Assembly (NCBI RefSeq): GCF_014898815.1
Contig: NW_026515497.1
Location: 1,302,001-1,366,000 of the forward strand
DNA: 64,000 bases
Source: Panonychus citri
Taxonomy: Eukaryota > Arthropoda > Arachnida > Trombidiformes > Tetranychidae
Direction: 5' to 3'
In this document: in pieces, positions 7,714 through 22,400 of the stretch
Layout: each line of letters starts with the position of its first letter
Position numbering within the stretch: position 1 is the first letter of the stretch
Notes under the pieces: model-generated
What the model saw: the letters and a program-made list of their open reading frames with translations, nothing else
Told to the model about the DNA's origin: nothing
Database searches by the model: none
Made by a program: the position numbers and the translations under genes

Positions 7714-10393
7714 GTAAGTGTGTTTTCAATCAATCGACAGAAAAGCCAACAAGAAAATCTCATCTCATCACAATGTGACAACATCGAAAATGCCGAAGAA
7801 AAGTTCGAATAATAAGAAGAGACGAAAATTCGAAAAATTCGAAGAAAAAAAAAATTCTAATCTATAATATAAATTGTCAATTGGATTAATTTTTTGTCAA
7901 TTGTTTTCCCTTTTTCTTATTCTTACTATTATCATATTATTAACTTTTCCTCCTCACCAAATGTTATCAATCGTTTATTATTGTGAATTAATCAACATCT
8001 TAATCGTGATTAAATGAACGGCCATCAAATATCAACAATCAATGTTTATCCAAAAACTTATTACAATCAACATAATCATCGATATCGTTACCGTGAAAAT
8101 CGTGATCAACATAATCATCATTCTCATCATTGGAAATTCGTGTTTTCGTTTCAATTTATGTTCAAATTTTCTCGAAAAAAAAATAAATAAAACAAAATGG
8201 ATACTAAACAAATTCTCTATTCAAATTTTCTCGAATTATATTATTCATATATACACATCTATGGAATTTTATCGACTTTTCGGTGTTTCTGTTCAATATT
8301 TTTCGCCTTTGAACATTTCGATTGGTTCGATTACCAATTTTTAGACATCCATTGTTCCCACTTCTCGCACTCATCTTTGAAAAATGTGAATTAGCAACTT
8401 GTACACCTCGAGATTCTGGACTGTCCAGTGGAGGTGATGTGTGTTCATCCGAATCATTCAATGAGGATATTCAGGTATTCGCTAAGCAAATACGCTCAGA
8501 GAGATCCTATTATGTACCCAATCCTGAGCTGGACAGTCTAATGGTCCAAGCGATTCAAGTGTTACGATTTCATTTGTTGGAATTAGAGAAAGTTCATGAA
8601 TTGTGTGATAACTTTTGCCAACGTTATATCAGCTGTTTAAAGGGTAAAATGCCCATTGACCTTGTTATTGATGAAAGGGATACAAAACCTGATTTAGGGG
8701 ATAACAATAATAACTCATCTTCCAATGGATCTGGAGGACCGGCAGGAGCTGGTTGTGGTGACCCAGGCGGTGGAGGTGGTGGCGGCGGAGGCCGTGGTGC
8801 AACATCAAACGGAGGTAGAGGAGGTTCAACTGACCCTGGTCATCATTCAGATTCAGCATCAACACCTGATCAGGTAAAGAAAGTAAATTCAATCAATTCA
8901 TTAAAACCATTACCAATTCTCATATCAATTAATCACTTTCACTTTTTTTTCACTAAATTTTCAACTCTTAACATAAAATATTATGTTGAGATTATTACAA
9001 TAATAATAATAGACAATTTAGTCAATCTCTCAATTTTAATTGTTCAACACTTAATCAATTTCTTATAATTTTTTCTTCTCTTCTTTAAAAAAAACTCTCA
9101 TCACCTGATCAATTGATTGGTCGGAAAAGTTTGCAAAAAAAGTTTCGAATGATAATTTTTTCTTTCTCAATCAAATTCTCATTACGATAAAATAATTTTC
9201 TATGCTGATTTCATATTGATCAATTTCTTTACATTGATTTACCTTAATTATCAGTTTTAATGTCTCATTGTAACCTGGAGGTCACGTGATATTGATAATC
9301 AGGATCAACATGACGATGAACATGATGATGAGCACGACGCAGGGAAACTTGAAATAATCCAAATAGCATGCTCAATGTTGGATAAATTGTATTTCTCTCT
9401 CTCTCTCTCTTATCATCATTATCATCATCATTTTCCTTATATATTTTTTTCCTCTGTGATGTGAATGTTATAGGACATTTATAGGGTTGGAAACATATTA
9501 ACAGGAGATGATGATGATCATCATAATGATGATAATGATGACGATAGAGAAGATTTCTCTCTCTTTCATGTCTTTTTCTCTGCGTCTCTGTATCTCTCTC
9601 CTACTATTGAACAGTTCATTTCCGGAAATTTCATCCTGACTCTGTATTCCTCAATACAGGTTTCATGTTGATTATCATGATCATTTTTATCCTTGTTACG
9701 ATAATCCAATCCTTTATCAATGATAATTTGAATAATAGACGAAAGTTAATTGTCGTTGATTCAGTTGATCAAGGAATAGGTGAAAACCTTGGCACTTTTT
9801 TATTTGAAATTTTCTCCAAAGTAAACAAACTTTTTCTCTCTCTTTTCAAGCTTGTCGAAAAATGAAGTCTCGAATGTCCTTCCATCGAAAATAAGAGTTT
9901 AAAAAAATTCTGGTTCATTTAAAGTTCTAATTGTTGTTGACTCGAAAATTTTACAATCATGAATAATATTAATAATAAATAAGGAAAAGATCAGTTATCA
10001 TTTCCGGATCCTGTTTGATCATCTCGATGATTTTGGTGGGTGATGATTTTAAGGTAGGGTGAAAATGAGAATTAACTTCGATAACAATGTTTATTTTCCG
10101 TGGAAAAGGAATCAAAGTGGAAAAAAAGATCAGATATTTTGTTGTTTTGAAGGAAAAAACGTGAGACGAGGTAAACGAAGACGAAAAGATCGTCGATGAA
10201 GAAAAGAGATGAAAAGAAAACAATTTTTTCTCTTAAATTTATCTTCCTCTCTCAGTGTCTCTCTCTTCTACTGTCTTCTCCTATTCTGTCTTCTTGGATG
10301 ATGGCGAATGATAAATGGCCTTAAATGAATACCATTGGAAGTCATACCTGGTTCTCGTTATTATTTTCTCTCTCTATTTCGCCTCTTCTCTCA

Positions 10394-10460
<67 letters not shown>

Positions 10461-13400
10461 CTCAGTGTGTACCTCAAGCTCTAAGGTCATTGGGTTTCAT
10501 GATTTTCCCTTCCACTTTTTCCTTCACTTCGTTCAAGCTACACAACTTTTCCCATAACAAGTAAATGTGATGAAGATGAGGATGAAAAGTGTATTTTAAT
10601 TGTGTAACAAACATTTTCCTGTTCAAATTTGTGTGATAAATTTGCTTACAATCACAATGGAAAAAGTCAAGAGTAATCATCTTACATAATCTTAATCACC
10701 ATCATCATCATGATAATCGTTATCATCGTTAACATAATCATTATCACCCATTGGAAAAAGTCAACAAACAATAAAAAAAAGAGGAAAAGGAAAAGAACAA
10801 CTTAAAAAAGAGAAACAAATAAGTTCCAATTCGAAATTGATATTCATATTTTTCTCTTTCTCTTTCTCTCTCTCAATTGATAATCTGTGAGGTTTGGAAA
10901 AGAGATAAAGATAATCCGAAGCTTAAGAAATGATGATGACCATCAGAAGGAAGGATGAGAAAGGATCAATTCTCATATTCGCCTACATTTTAACACGAAT
11001 TAAGATCTTTGCCTTTACCATTTCTCTGTTTAAGTCGAAAGAAGAACCAAAAAGTTTTCGAATACTTTTTTTTTTATTTTATCTTCTCTTCATCCCCAAT
11101 CTCTTGTCACTATCAATTTATTTTCCATGTTTATCATCATCTTCCTCATCCCTATGAGTCTTTTTATAAGAAGATATAAAAAAAAGAAGGAGCAAAAGAT
11201 GATCCATGATGATTTCTGAAGGATTTCACTTGAATTGGACAAAAAAAAGAGAAGAAGAAAAAAGAAGATAAAAGTTCATCTTCATCTTCATCCCATGCAA
11301 TTTAAAGAGACACAGGATGATGGTGATGATGATTTATCTTCATCTGAGAAATTACCTGTTTATCCAACATTCATATTCAACTGAAGAAGAAGAGAAAAAA
11401 AGTTTTTCTTTTTGAGGAAAATCTTAAATTCATCTGAATGTTAATCTCATGTTTACCTTGAAATCATTTTTCCAGATTAACATGAAAACGAGTCTGATCA
11501 AAAATGACAGGAATCAATTTCCAGCAATTTACAGACAATCAGCAAGAAAAATTGGGAAAAATGATCATCAACAATTAACTTGATTAGTTAAACTGTTAAT
11601 CTAAGGATTTCAAATCAATGACAATCAACGAAAACTTGTCAAGCTGATTAAATGACTTGATTGAAATGATTACGATTGTGAGTTGATCGATTCACCGAAA
11701 TTGTTACTTAATCTACATTCTTGAATAAGATTTGTCGAAATTTTGGGTAAAGATTACGCAAAAGCTACAAGGATTCTATGAGAGGTTAAGGTATCAAAAA
11801 ATTCAGCCGAAAATCCTACAAAACGGAAAAATAGTACGAACAAAATCTGAGTAGCCGTTCATGAGAAATTCTGACTCAAAGATTTTTATGTACGCATGCG
11901 CAGATAAGCTTTTTTACAGCGCGAATTTCAAAAAGAAAGAGATGAAAGATGAGAGAGAGAGAGAGAGAGAAGAGAGAGAAAGAAAGAGACGAGAAAGAAA
12001 GAGAGAGAAAGAGAAAAAGACAGTAGTGAGAAAGAAAAATTAATTCAGTTTTGAATTTTTCGATTAAAAAACGATTCCCATTTCAATACTTCAAATAATA
12101 ATAATAATATAATATAATAATTCCAATAATTAATTGATGATGATAATCACAATAACTTTCCAATAATTCAAACTTTCGTAAGAAAGTTTGTTCCCGCTTG
12201 TTTAGTTGATTAGTTTTTTGTTTCTCGTATACAATTAAAAATGTTTATTTGATTACATTAACAATTTAGTAACAAGGTAAATCTTTTCAAATGATTTAGC
12301 AACAAGTTTTAATCATAAAAACAACAATTTACCAACATCAGAATTTTTTATCAGGTAGAAAATGAAAAATCATGGTTATGATTTTTTCTATGAGAATTTT
12401 TTTCTCCATCTCTCTCTCTCTCTCTCTCCCTTTTGATTGATGGGCTAATCAAAAGGTGATGATGATAAAGAAGAACTCGAATAATAATAATCATCATCAT
12501 CCTCTAGATGATCATCAAGATGAAGATGATAATCAAGAAGTAAAAAAAAAGAGCGGGAATTGACCCTTACCTTTTTGTATCAATCTCTTGGTTTGTTTCG
12601 TAAACAATTTAATCAGTTAATTACAATAAGAATTAAATCTTGAAACAATCAAAATAATGATTGAAGATTATTTTCCTTGAAAAACAATCAAATTTAATTG
12701 TGATAACAGTGAAAAAAAAACAATCACGAAGCTTCAACTTTAACCGGACAATCAGATGACCAATGATAATAACACCTTAAGGATAAATGCTGGTGATGAT
12801 ATTGATCAATTTTTCGGAGAGGTGAAAACGATAATGATAATAATGATCAATAGTAAATTTCAAGTCTCTGTCATTGAGTGACCTTGATTGGTTGAATTGT
12901 TGAGTAACAATTGTGAAGGCAAAGGTTGGATAACAATGGGTCAATGGATAGAGATGAATATGGAAAACAACTGGTACAAACTATTGATATTTACAATCAA
13001 GATCAACTTTTGAAGGTGGGAGAGTGAGAGGTGGGCAAGAAATCAATAGATAGTTAACCATTGTATCCATCATCATCATCATCATCATCATCGTTGTCCT
13101 TAGCATCCTCATCACAAAAAGTATTTTCAGTTACTATAGAGAGTAAAGTGAAACTATTAACAAAGAAATTGCTCTTTTCATCTCTCTCATCTTCTTTATC
13201 ATCATCTTCGCCTTTCTTTGCAATATTTGACGCTTTGCCTTTCTTTTCATCTTCTTCTCTCTCTCTCTCTCTTTCTCTGTCTCTTCCTCATCATCTTTGC
13301 ATGATCTTTGCACGCAACATTGCAGATAAGCAACATTTACAATAGAAAAGCAAAGCAACAAACAAAACTTTTTCTTTCCTCGTACAATATGAGAGATTGA

Positions 13401-16400
13401 ATAGAAAAGAGAATTTTTCTTTTCGAAAACTGTTCTAACCTTCTGTGTATATATTTCGCAAATGTGGCCTAAGGTTTTCGACAGTTTATTCTCAATGCTC
13501 ACTTTAGTTTCGCCTTCATATATCTCTCTCTCTTTCTCTCTCTCTCTCGCTCTCTCTGAGATGATCTTCATCTTAATCTGCTTTTAAACAACAACTAAAA
13601 AATAATAAACCTTTTCCTCTGTAAATCTATTATCCATATGATGATTATTTCTGAAACGTTTTGTATTTTTTTCTTCTTGATTGTGATTAGGATTGGTGAT
13701 GATTACCAACAATTTAGATGGCTAAAAGAGGATTATCCTTTTCCCCCCTTCCATTTACCAATACTTATTGTTGTTTGATTATTTATTCATTATGGAGTCA
13801 GGATTAACTTTCCAAACTATTAACTGATTGTACTGTTAGTTAGTTAACATAATCCAGTTATCAGATTTAAAACTTATTATGAGTAAACTTTTTTCCCCTT
13901 GTTGTTGTAATAGATTAGTATTATTGTTACTTTTTTGTACTTTTTTTCATTTCATTGTGACTGTTTAATTGAATCCTAATTCAATTACTAATTGTTATTA
14001 ACCCTTTCACATAATACTAATCCTAATCCAAATGATTACAAGTCCAATCAAGTTTCAAATGATCATCAAAGTTAATCAAGTAAACATTTTCTTCATCAAA
14101 CTTTTCCCTTGTCTCGATGATATTAAGAGTTAATCTTAAATATATAATGTTGTTGATCAGATTAACATGATGATGATGATGATCATAATGATGATGGAGG
14201 GATAAAGATGATGATGATGATGAAAAAAAGGTAAAGTGATGATAAGAAAAGCATAGGAACCACACCTTAAATTGTGAGCTAGGATGAAATCACCGCGCCT
14301 AATGTTAAATCCTAATCATTATGATTACTTTTCATTTGATGATCGATATTGGGTTAATTTTGATTATCATCATGATGATAAAAAAACTGATCATCAAGAG
14401 GGAGAGTTGATTATGATGATGAAAAAAAAGAGGCTAGGAAATTGAGAGTTAAATTTAAGATTTAAATTGATGATCAACAATTTACTGTTGCTTTTTATTA
14501 ACAACTAATTACCATTTAATCAAACAACATTTTCATTGATCAACATCAACATTTTATCAATGATAATACTCACACACTGGTTACCTAGTAACTCCTGAAA
14601 ATTGAAGATGAGAGAGAGAGAGAGAGACTGAATCATCTTGAGATCTCAAGTGTTCAATAATAAAGATGATGATAAGGATGATAAAAGGGATGAGGATGCA
14701 AAAAGAGCAGCAATTGATTCAAGTGCTAATTTTTCAATTGTTATCAAACAAATGATGAGGAAAAAAACATTGGCGATTCTCAATATATCATTTCAATGAT
14801 GATTGTTAACAATTAGTTTTAATTGTTGTTAATCAACACACATACACTGATTGTTATTCAAAGTATTACCTTTTCATTTGTATGATAATTTGTTTCCTTA
14901 CCTTGTTTTTTATTTAATACATAAACTTAATTGTTGTTCAATTTCAACTTGATTTACATCCTCATCATCAGTGATTAATATAATTATCTTATCCATTGAT
15001 TATGATTAGAGGTTAATTATAATTCATAATTGATGATTAAACCCAACAGTTAGTGAGTGAATTTGAGTTTGAATTCCAGTGATCAAGAGGAATCACAATT
15101 AGTAAATTAATTGCAATTCTCAGGTAAAAAAAAGAGGCAAAGTCTTTTTTTTTGATTGTTGATTTGAAACTTGTTGTACTAATCATAATTAAAAGGCGTA
15201 ATCGATAATAATAATAATAATAATACATTTAATCATAATCTCTTACAAAGATAAACCTCTTAATTGTTACAATTAGTGAACTGGCATTTACATTGGATAT
15301 GCAATTTAATGGTGATCAAGATTAAATTGTTAACCAATGTTATGGTTTCATCAATGATGAACAATGTTTTCTGATTGGGGAAACAAAATTAATAAACAAG
15401 GTTAGTTGATTAGTTGACAATTAAGGATTGATAATGTGATTGAATGAATTTGTGTCAAGTATTTAATTTACACTTGACTTTTAACTTTACCGGTTTGATT
15501 ATGAGTGACAACACACCGGTGGGAGGATGAGGATGAGGAGGATAATCAATATCACCCTCGAGTTTATCATCACAGGTAAAAATTGTTGATTGTCGGTGTT
15601 TTTTTCTTATGTCTTATCCCTTTGTCGGTTAATCCTCTTTACCTTTCAGTATCTGTCAACAGGATACTTGTTGAATAAGAAAAGGGAGAAGATAAGAAAA
15701 TGAGAAATGATGATGATGAGATGATGGTGGTTGTGGGGAAAAAAAGATGAAGATGCTCAAGAAATTAAGGAGAAGTGGGTGAAAATATCAACAAGTTTTA
15801 CGTGAGAATTGAAAACGAGGAAGAAAATTGTTGTTTTCTTTTCTGAGTTTCGTTAATTGTTTTTAATTAAAATCAATTACGTTCCTAAAATAATCAACTT
15901 GATTTGAGATTCATGATGAGCATGATGATGATGATAATCTATCATTTAACGATTTTTTTTCTCCTTTAAACTGATGAAAGAAGATGATGAGATGAGGAGA
16001 AGATGAAGAAAAAAAAAGTTTCTCGAAGAGAGAAAATTTTTTTTTTCTCTTAACTAATGATAATAAATTAAGAAAGTAAAAGTTTCAATGGAAGATTTTT
16101 CATCCTCATCCTTTTTACAGATGATGATGAGGATGATTTACAGAGATGATAATTGAAAGTAAGAGAGAGAGTGAGAGAGAAAAGCAGAGGATGATAAAGA
16201 TGAAGATGATAACCAATAAATTGACTGTAACCTTGAGCTTTTAAAGGAGAGCGAAAAGTTTTTTCTCTCTCAGAAAAAAAAGTTCCAACTCTCTTTCTCG
16301 CTCCATCAGAATCTATGGATAAATAATATTACCATGTAATTGCTCATTCTTTGCGATAATATTTCATCATCCTCACCATTAATTGTCATCCTTTCAAATG

Positions 16401-19400
16401 AATTACAATCCATGTGATTAACCTTTATATCATCCTTGTTGTCATCTTCCTCAGCATCTTCATCATCTTCACCTTGAAACTTTGTATCAAAAATTTAAGA
16501 GAAAGAAAAAAAGTTCCAAACAATTTAAATTACTCATAATTTATCAATCTCCCAGTAACATTATATAAAAAAGATGAGCTGATTATCATATCAATAACCA
16601 TGATAATTAAATGATAACTAATTTACAATTATCATTCCCATTGAATTAATCACATCGTTCAATTTAGTAGCAATGACAAGACATGATTCAGATAACATTA
16701 GATTTGTTTGTTTCGCGATTGGGATTGGAATCTAAGTTGATGATGATGATGAAGATGAAGATGATTAAGATGATAAACATTTGAATTATAATCAATGGTA
16801 AATAAAAACGATTATCATCTAATCATCTTGATAACTTACAGAAAAAACCATTATCCTCAACACCATCAACGCGAAAGATTCATTTACAAGAAGAAGATGA
16901 GAAAACAAAGTTATCGTCAGTGTTTAGTTTCTCACTTTTTATAAAATCGTCATCATCTTATCATCATCATCATCATCATCATTATCATCTGTTTAACCTT
17001 TAAAAGGCTATCATATGGTATCATCTTTATCTTCATCTCCAGGAATCTTGCCCATCCTATTTTCAATGAATATCTTTCATTGAAAATCGTAAACTAAAAG
17101 ATGAACATGAAGATGATAATCATCATCATCTCTCTCTCTCTCTCTCTCTCTCTTTGCTCCCTAGTCTATCCTTCTCATCATCATCATAATCATAATCTTT
17201 TCTCATAACATGACCTTCTTAAATTACCACTGATTGAATTAATTTCAATTTCAATGATTAACTTTTCGCTCTCTCTCTCTCCCAAAGTGTATGATGAAAC
17301 CTCCTAAAAATCACCAACAACAAACACTGAGGTTGAAACGCTTTTACCTGTTTATCTGATTTCATTATCATTTTCATTAATATATTATATTCATTTATAT
17401 ATTTATTTACCTGTGAGCATCATCATCATCATCATCATCATGTTTATAATCATCATCATCTCTTTCACTAGCTACAAGTGCTTATGTTGAGGTTGCTTGT
17501 TTCACACTTGAACAAAACTCACCTCACGTTATCTCAATGAATTTTAACTCACTTATTATGTTTGATATTTTTTTCTCTATCATCATCAAGATGAAGATAA
17601 ACTTTTCATCTAAATATCATCTTATCATCTTTGTAATCACGTTTTCCCTCTCTCTCTCTTTACCTTAGCATCTCTTTCACAATCATCATCATCATTATCC
17701 TCATTATCATCATCATAATCATTTACCTTAAGTCTCTTTGTTTATCTTCATCATCTTCATCAGCATCATCTTGATTTCATTTACACCATTTATTGTAACA
17801 TGGTTTCACTTTTCATTTGTTCACAAATCTCATGTATTAATTTAGAAATTGTAACAATGTTAATGTTAATCAACCATTTCCATCAACTGTGTTAATTAGT
17901 TTCTAGGTGTAGTAGTAATTAAATATTCAGGTAGGATGATAATGATGATAATTATTGGATATATAAGTTACGAAAAGTAATAAAATTTTGTCAATATAAT
18001 GATTATTATGATTGTGATAATGATAGTATGTGTTTTTCATTGATGAAAAGTTTTTTTTTTTGCTCAAATGAAACTAATGTAGTTTAGTTAATCAACCAAT
18101 TAATCACTTTAATTACTTTGTATATAATATAAATAATCAACCTACAAAGTAATGATAATATAAACCACCCACAAAGGTTGACAATCATCATCTTTATCAT
18201 CATCATATATAAATTATGTAATAATGAGCAAAGATGAAGATAATGGTGATGATGAAGATGAAGATGATAAATATGATGATGATGATGATTGGAAACACTT
18301 GCTAGTTTTTTTTTCACAACAAACTGAGAAACAAAACCGACAACAAGAACCTGTGGTAATGACCATTGGTCAGTTATATTGCCATTGTTAACCGTTGGCA
18401 CTCTAGCACGTTTATCGTTGGTAATTAGTGTGAGTGTGTGTATGAGGATGTGTGGTGTTTGTGCCTATGGGGTTTTTTTGTTTTCGAGGGCAAAAAAAAA
18501 TCCAATGTTTACTTTATCCACTCGGTTGTTGATTGACACTTTTATGACCTGATTGCTTTTTGCTTGATTATTATCATCATTTTTATTGTATCAACAGTGA
18601 TAATAAAAAAACACCAACAACCAGATCTCATTAGGAACAACAATCAACGGTAACAATTAACAATCAACTGTGTCAATGAAAAGTATCAGAAAATTGAAGC
18701 AAAAAGTGTTAACAATTAACAAAAGGTAATAACAGAAAATTTTGGCTCAACAATCAACACTGATGACAATTAATTAACCAATTTCATCAATCAGTTAATA
18801 TTTATTCAAATTCAATTCAGTTTAAATTATTATGTTGATTTTTTGTTAATATTTTAATTCAGTTTTAATTTAGTTTGAATAATAATCAAGTTTTTTTTTA
18901 TCTTAAATTCAAATTAACTTTTATTTTATTTTGTTTTTCAAGGTTTTCAAGTTCAGGTAAAAGTTAATCATCATCAGATTTAATTAGAATCAATTTGTTA
19001 CCTTGAAACTTTGATGATGATTTAAAATACATTATGAACTGTTTAATGATTGTAATAGTTAAATCGTTTGTGATTAAATTAATTATTAATTCAGTTAAAA
19101 TGATTAGGAAAGGAGAATGAAAGAAAATTAAATAATAAAAAAAAACTTTTTTCTGTTCACTTTTCGTAGTAACCAAATTAATTTTAACGATTAAGATTTC
19201 ATTTGTTAATCACAGTGATTAATATTCATATGATAATGATGATGTTACATTTAAATTAAAATCAATTAATTAACCATTCAAATCACATAATTGAGTTAAT
19301 TGTTATTATTTGGTTTATAAGATTATTGGGTTTTTGTGATTGCAAATCAGCTGAATGGTTGACTAAAAAAAACCAAACGAATTGCAAATTATTTAAAATT

Positions 19401-22400
19401 GATTTTTGTCTTTTAAATTGGAGAATCAACTTACCTGGCAATTAATTAATTGCATTGATTGATTTTCAAATGATTGGAAAAGTGAAGAGAAGATGATTGC
19501 AGGTCTTTGGACATTAAGATGATGAGGATGGAGAGATATGAAGACCTCACAGTGTGTGGACAATGATGATGACAATAGGAAGAAGATGCCAAGAAAAGTT
19601 ATCTCTTTCTCTTGGCTTCTTATTTCATCTGATCGGTCAAAAGTTATATATTGACCAGCCTCTTTTCCAAAGTGACCATCACCTCCTTTTCCTCCTTGGA
19701 CTTATTTTCCTTGCTTCTTACTTTCCTTTCTCATTACGAGGCGACATTTGCTAAGGTATTTTGTCCATCTTTGTATCCCCAGTGGACATGGTTACGTCCA
19801 TTGTTTTGGTCAGTCACAAAAAAAGCGCACCTTTAAAAGGTCACATCTCCACCTCCTCCAATCCCACCCCACCCTCAGTTTCCTCAAGTGAACAAAACAA
19901 AGTGTTGGAACCTTTTCATTCAATTTTTATGGTTTTTCTCTTCTCATCTTTGTTACCAATTTCGATCCACAACAAACTAATACTAACCTTTCAGTCTCTC
20001 TCTCTCTTTCTTAATCATCATCTTTATCTTCCCACCGTCTTCCCACCTCCTCCTCCTTCAAAGTGCTTTTTTGTACTAATATGTGTCTCTGTGTAATAAC
20101 CACTTTCGATATTGACAGAGGAGCAAAAAAAAGAGAAGCAAAAGTTACGCTTCATTTTCATATTATCTTGTCTTCCACCTTCCCGAACCCACCACACCCC
20201 ATCTCCAACCACCACCCACAATCATCTCAACTCACAGATAACTCATAGATTGACAGATAATACAGAATTCAAAGTTATCCAAAAACGATCAAGAAAAAAT
20301 AAATTCTGATAACACCAACACAGAATCATCATCATGAAGAAGATAAAGTTTTATCTTCTTTCTATTGGATGATAAGAAGGAAGATAAATGTTCTGAATAG
20401 TATAAGAGTGAAAATTTGTCTCTCTCTCTCTCTTTTTAACCCCAAGAGCATTTTATCATTCACCCAATGAGAGGAAAAAGATATTCCAAGACTCAGAACG
20501 TGAACAGAATCCAGAACTTTTCCTGAGAAGCAAAAACTCATGGGAATATAACAATGATTCAGCTTATGAAACATGTTGGGTGTCAATGTATAAACACAAT
20601 ACACTTTTTGATTCATTCAAATATAAACTTTCAATTGAATATTATTAATGTGAGTAAATAATAAAAAAAATAGTTATCATGTAATTATCATGATCAACAT
20701 TGTGGTTAACCAATTTGATAGCTTCCGTTTACATGTTTGCCTTTTTATTATCATCCTTGTTCAGATAATCAGAACTTTTATCATCATCATTGTAATTACA
20801 TGGGATTGCTTTTCATCTCGTTTATTGTGATTACTATTATTATCAATGATATTATTGTTCAATTGATAATAATAACATTTTTATTGCCGGAACTGATTAA
20901 ATGGTCAATCTCATGTTACACCTAAAGGTAATTGTTCAATGGCTACTCGGTTTATTTTTTTTTCCTCTTCATCCTTTTCATCATCAAGATGATGATGATG
21001 ATGATGATAATCACGATGATTATTTGCTTTGTACCTTTAATTACAATTTAATTGTTTAAATTGTTTTTTATTATTCCTGTTATTTATATGAATCGTTATC
21101 GTTACTATTCAATAATATTAAAGTGATTTAAGTTTATCCATCAATTGAATTTCTCATATCTAATTGATTATTGATTATTGATCATTTCTACTAATTTTTG
21201 GTCTATCGTTTTGTGTCTGGTAATTAGAATCAATTTTTCCAAGATGATTAAGTTGATTAAACTTGAAAATTCAGCAGAAAAAAAGAGAGAAATGAATAAA
21301 ATTCCCTCTCAGAATTTTTCATTTTCTGTCTGATTATTATTCTTATAATTAAGTTTCTCTGAGAGTTTGAGTTTCATGATAAATTGTTGCTCATCATGAG
21401 CATGCTACATTTATGATGAGTTTTATATTCTCACTCTCTCTCTCTCGCTCACTCTCTCACTCTCTTTCATTTGCTCTCATTTTCCCTGGTTTTATCCTGG
21501 TTATTTTGGCATTTTCTCTGGTTTTTTTTCCTGGTAAACATTGAGAATGATGATGATGAGGATGATAGAAGATGATGTTGTCTCTCTTTCTCTCTCTCTC
21601 GTACATGAATGACGACTTCTCTTTCTTTCTTCTCTTACTTTCTTTTCATCTGGTAACAACAAACTAACAAGCTAAGGCCAACACACCACACATACACAGC
21701 CTGTGGGCTTCACCACACCCAACACACATATACACACACTCTCTGAATGAGCAACCAGCAGCCAAAGAAAAAAAAAAGAAATTAGAAAATAAAGAAAGAG
21801 AAAAAGAAAGATAATAATTATCATCATCATCAACTTAAATCATTGATACCAAAGGGCATCATCATCATCATCATTATAACTACAATCACTACCAGCAACA
21901 TTATCATCAACATCAACAATAGCAATAGGAAAACAATGAATGTAACAATTACCAAATAAAAATAGTTAACCAATTAACCAATTAACTGATTAGAATCCAA
22001 TCAACCAATCAAATGGTCAATACAAGAGTATTAATCCAAATGATGCTGGAAAAGTCAGTGAATACATTGAGAAAGTGAGATGATAAAGATGATGATGATG
22101 ATGATAACCTTTCTCTTCATCTTTCTTTTCATCCTTATCATCCTGTTGTCCAAAACTGTGTAACCATAATTGTAACCATGTTCACAGTTTGATATTATAT
22201 TATCAACGACACAATATGAATATTATTATTTTCCATATGATGTTACCTTTAATATTGAATAGGATTTTCCTTTGCTCTTTTTTCATCGTCTTCATATATC
22301 CTCTGGTCTTTGTTATTATTATTGTCAACTCTATGGTATTATCATCCCTTTTTATCATCCTCATCATCATCTTCATTGACAAATGCAAACTCACACAAAC

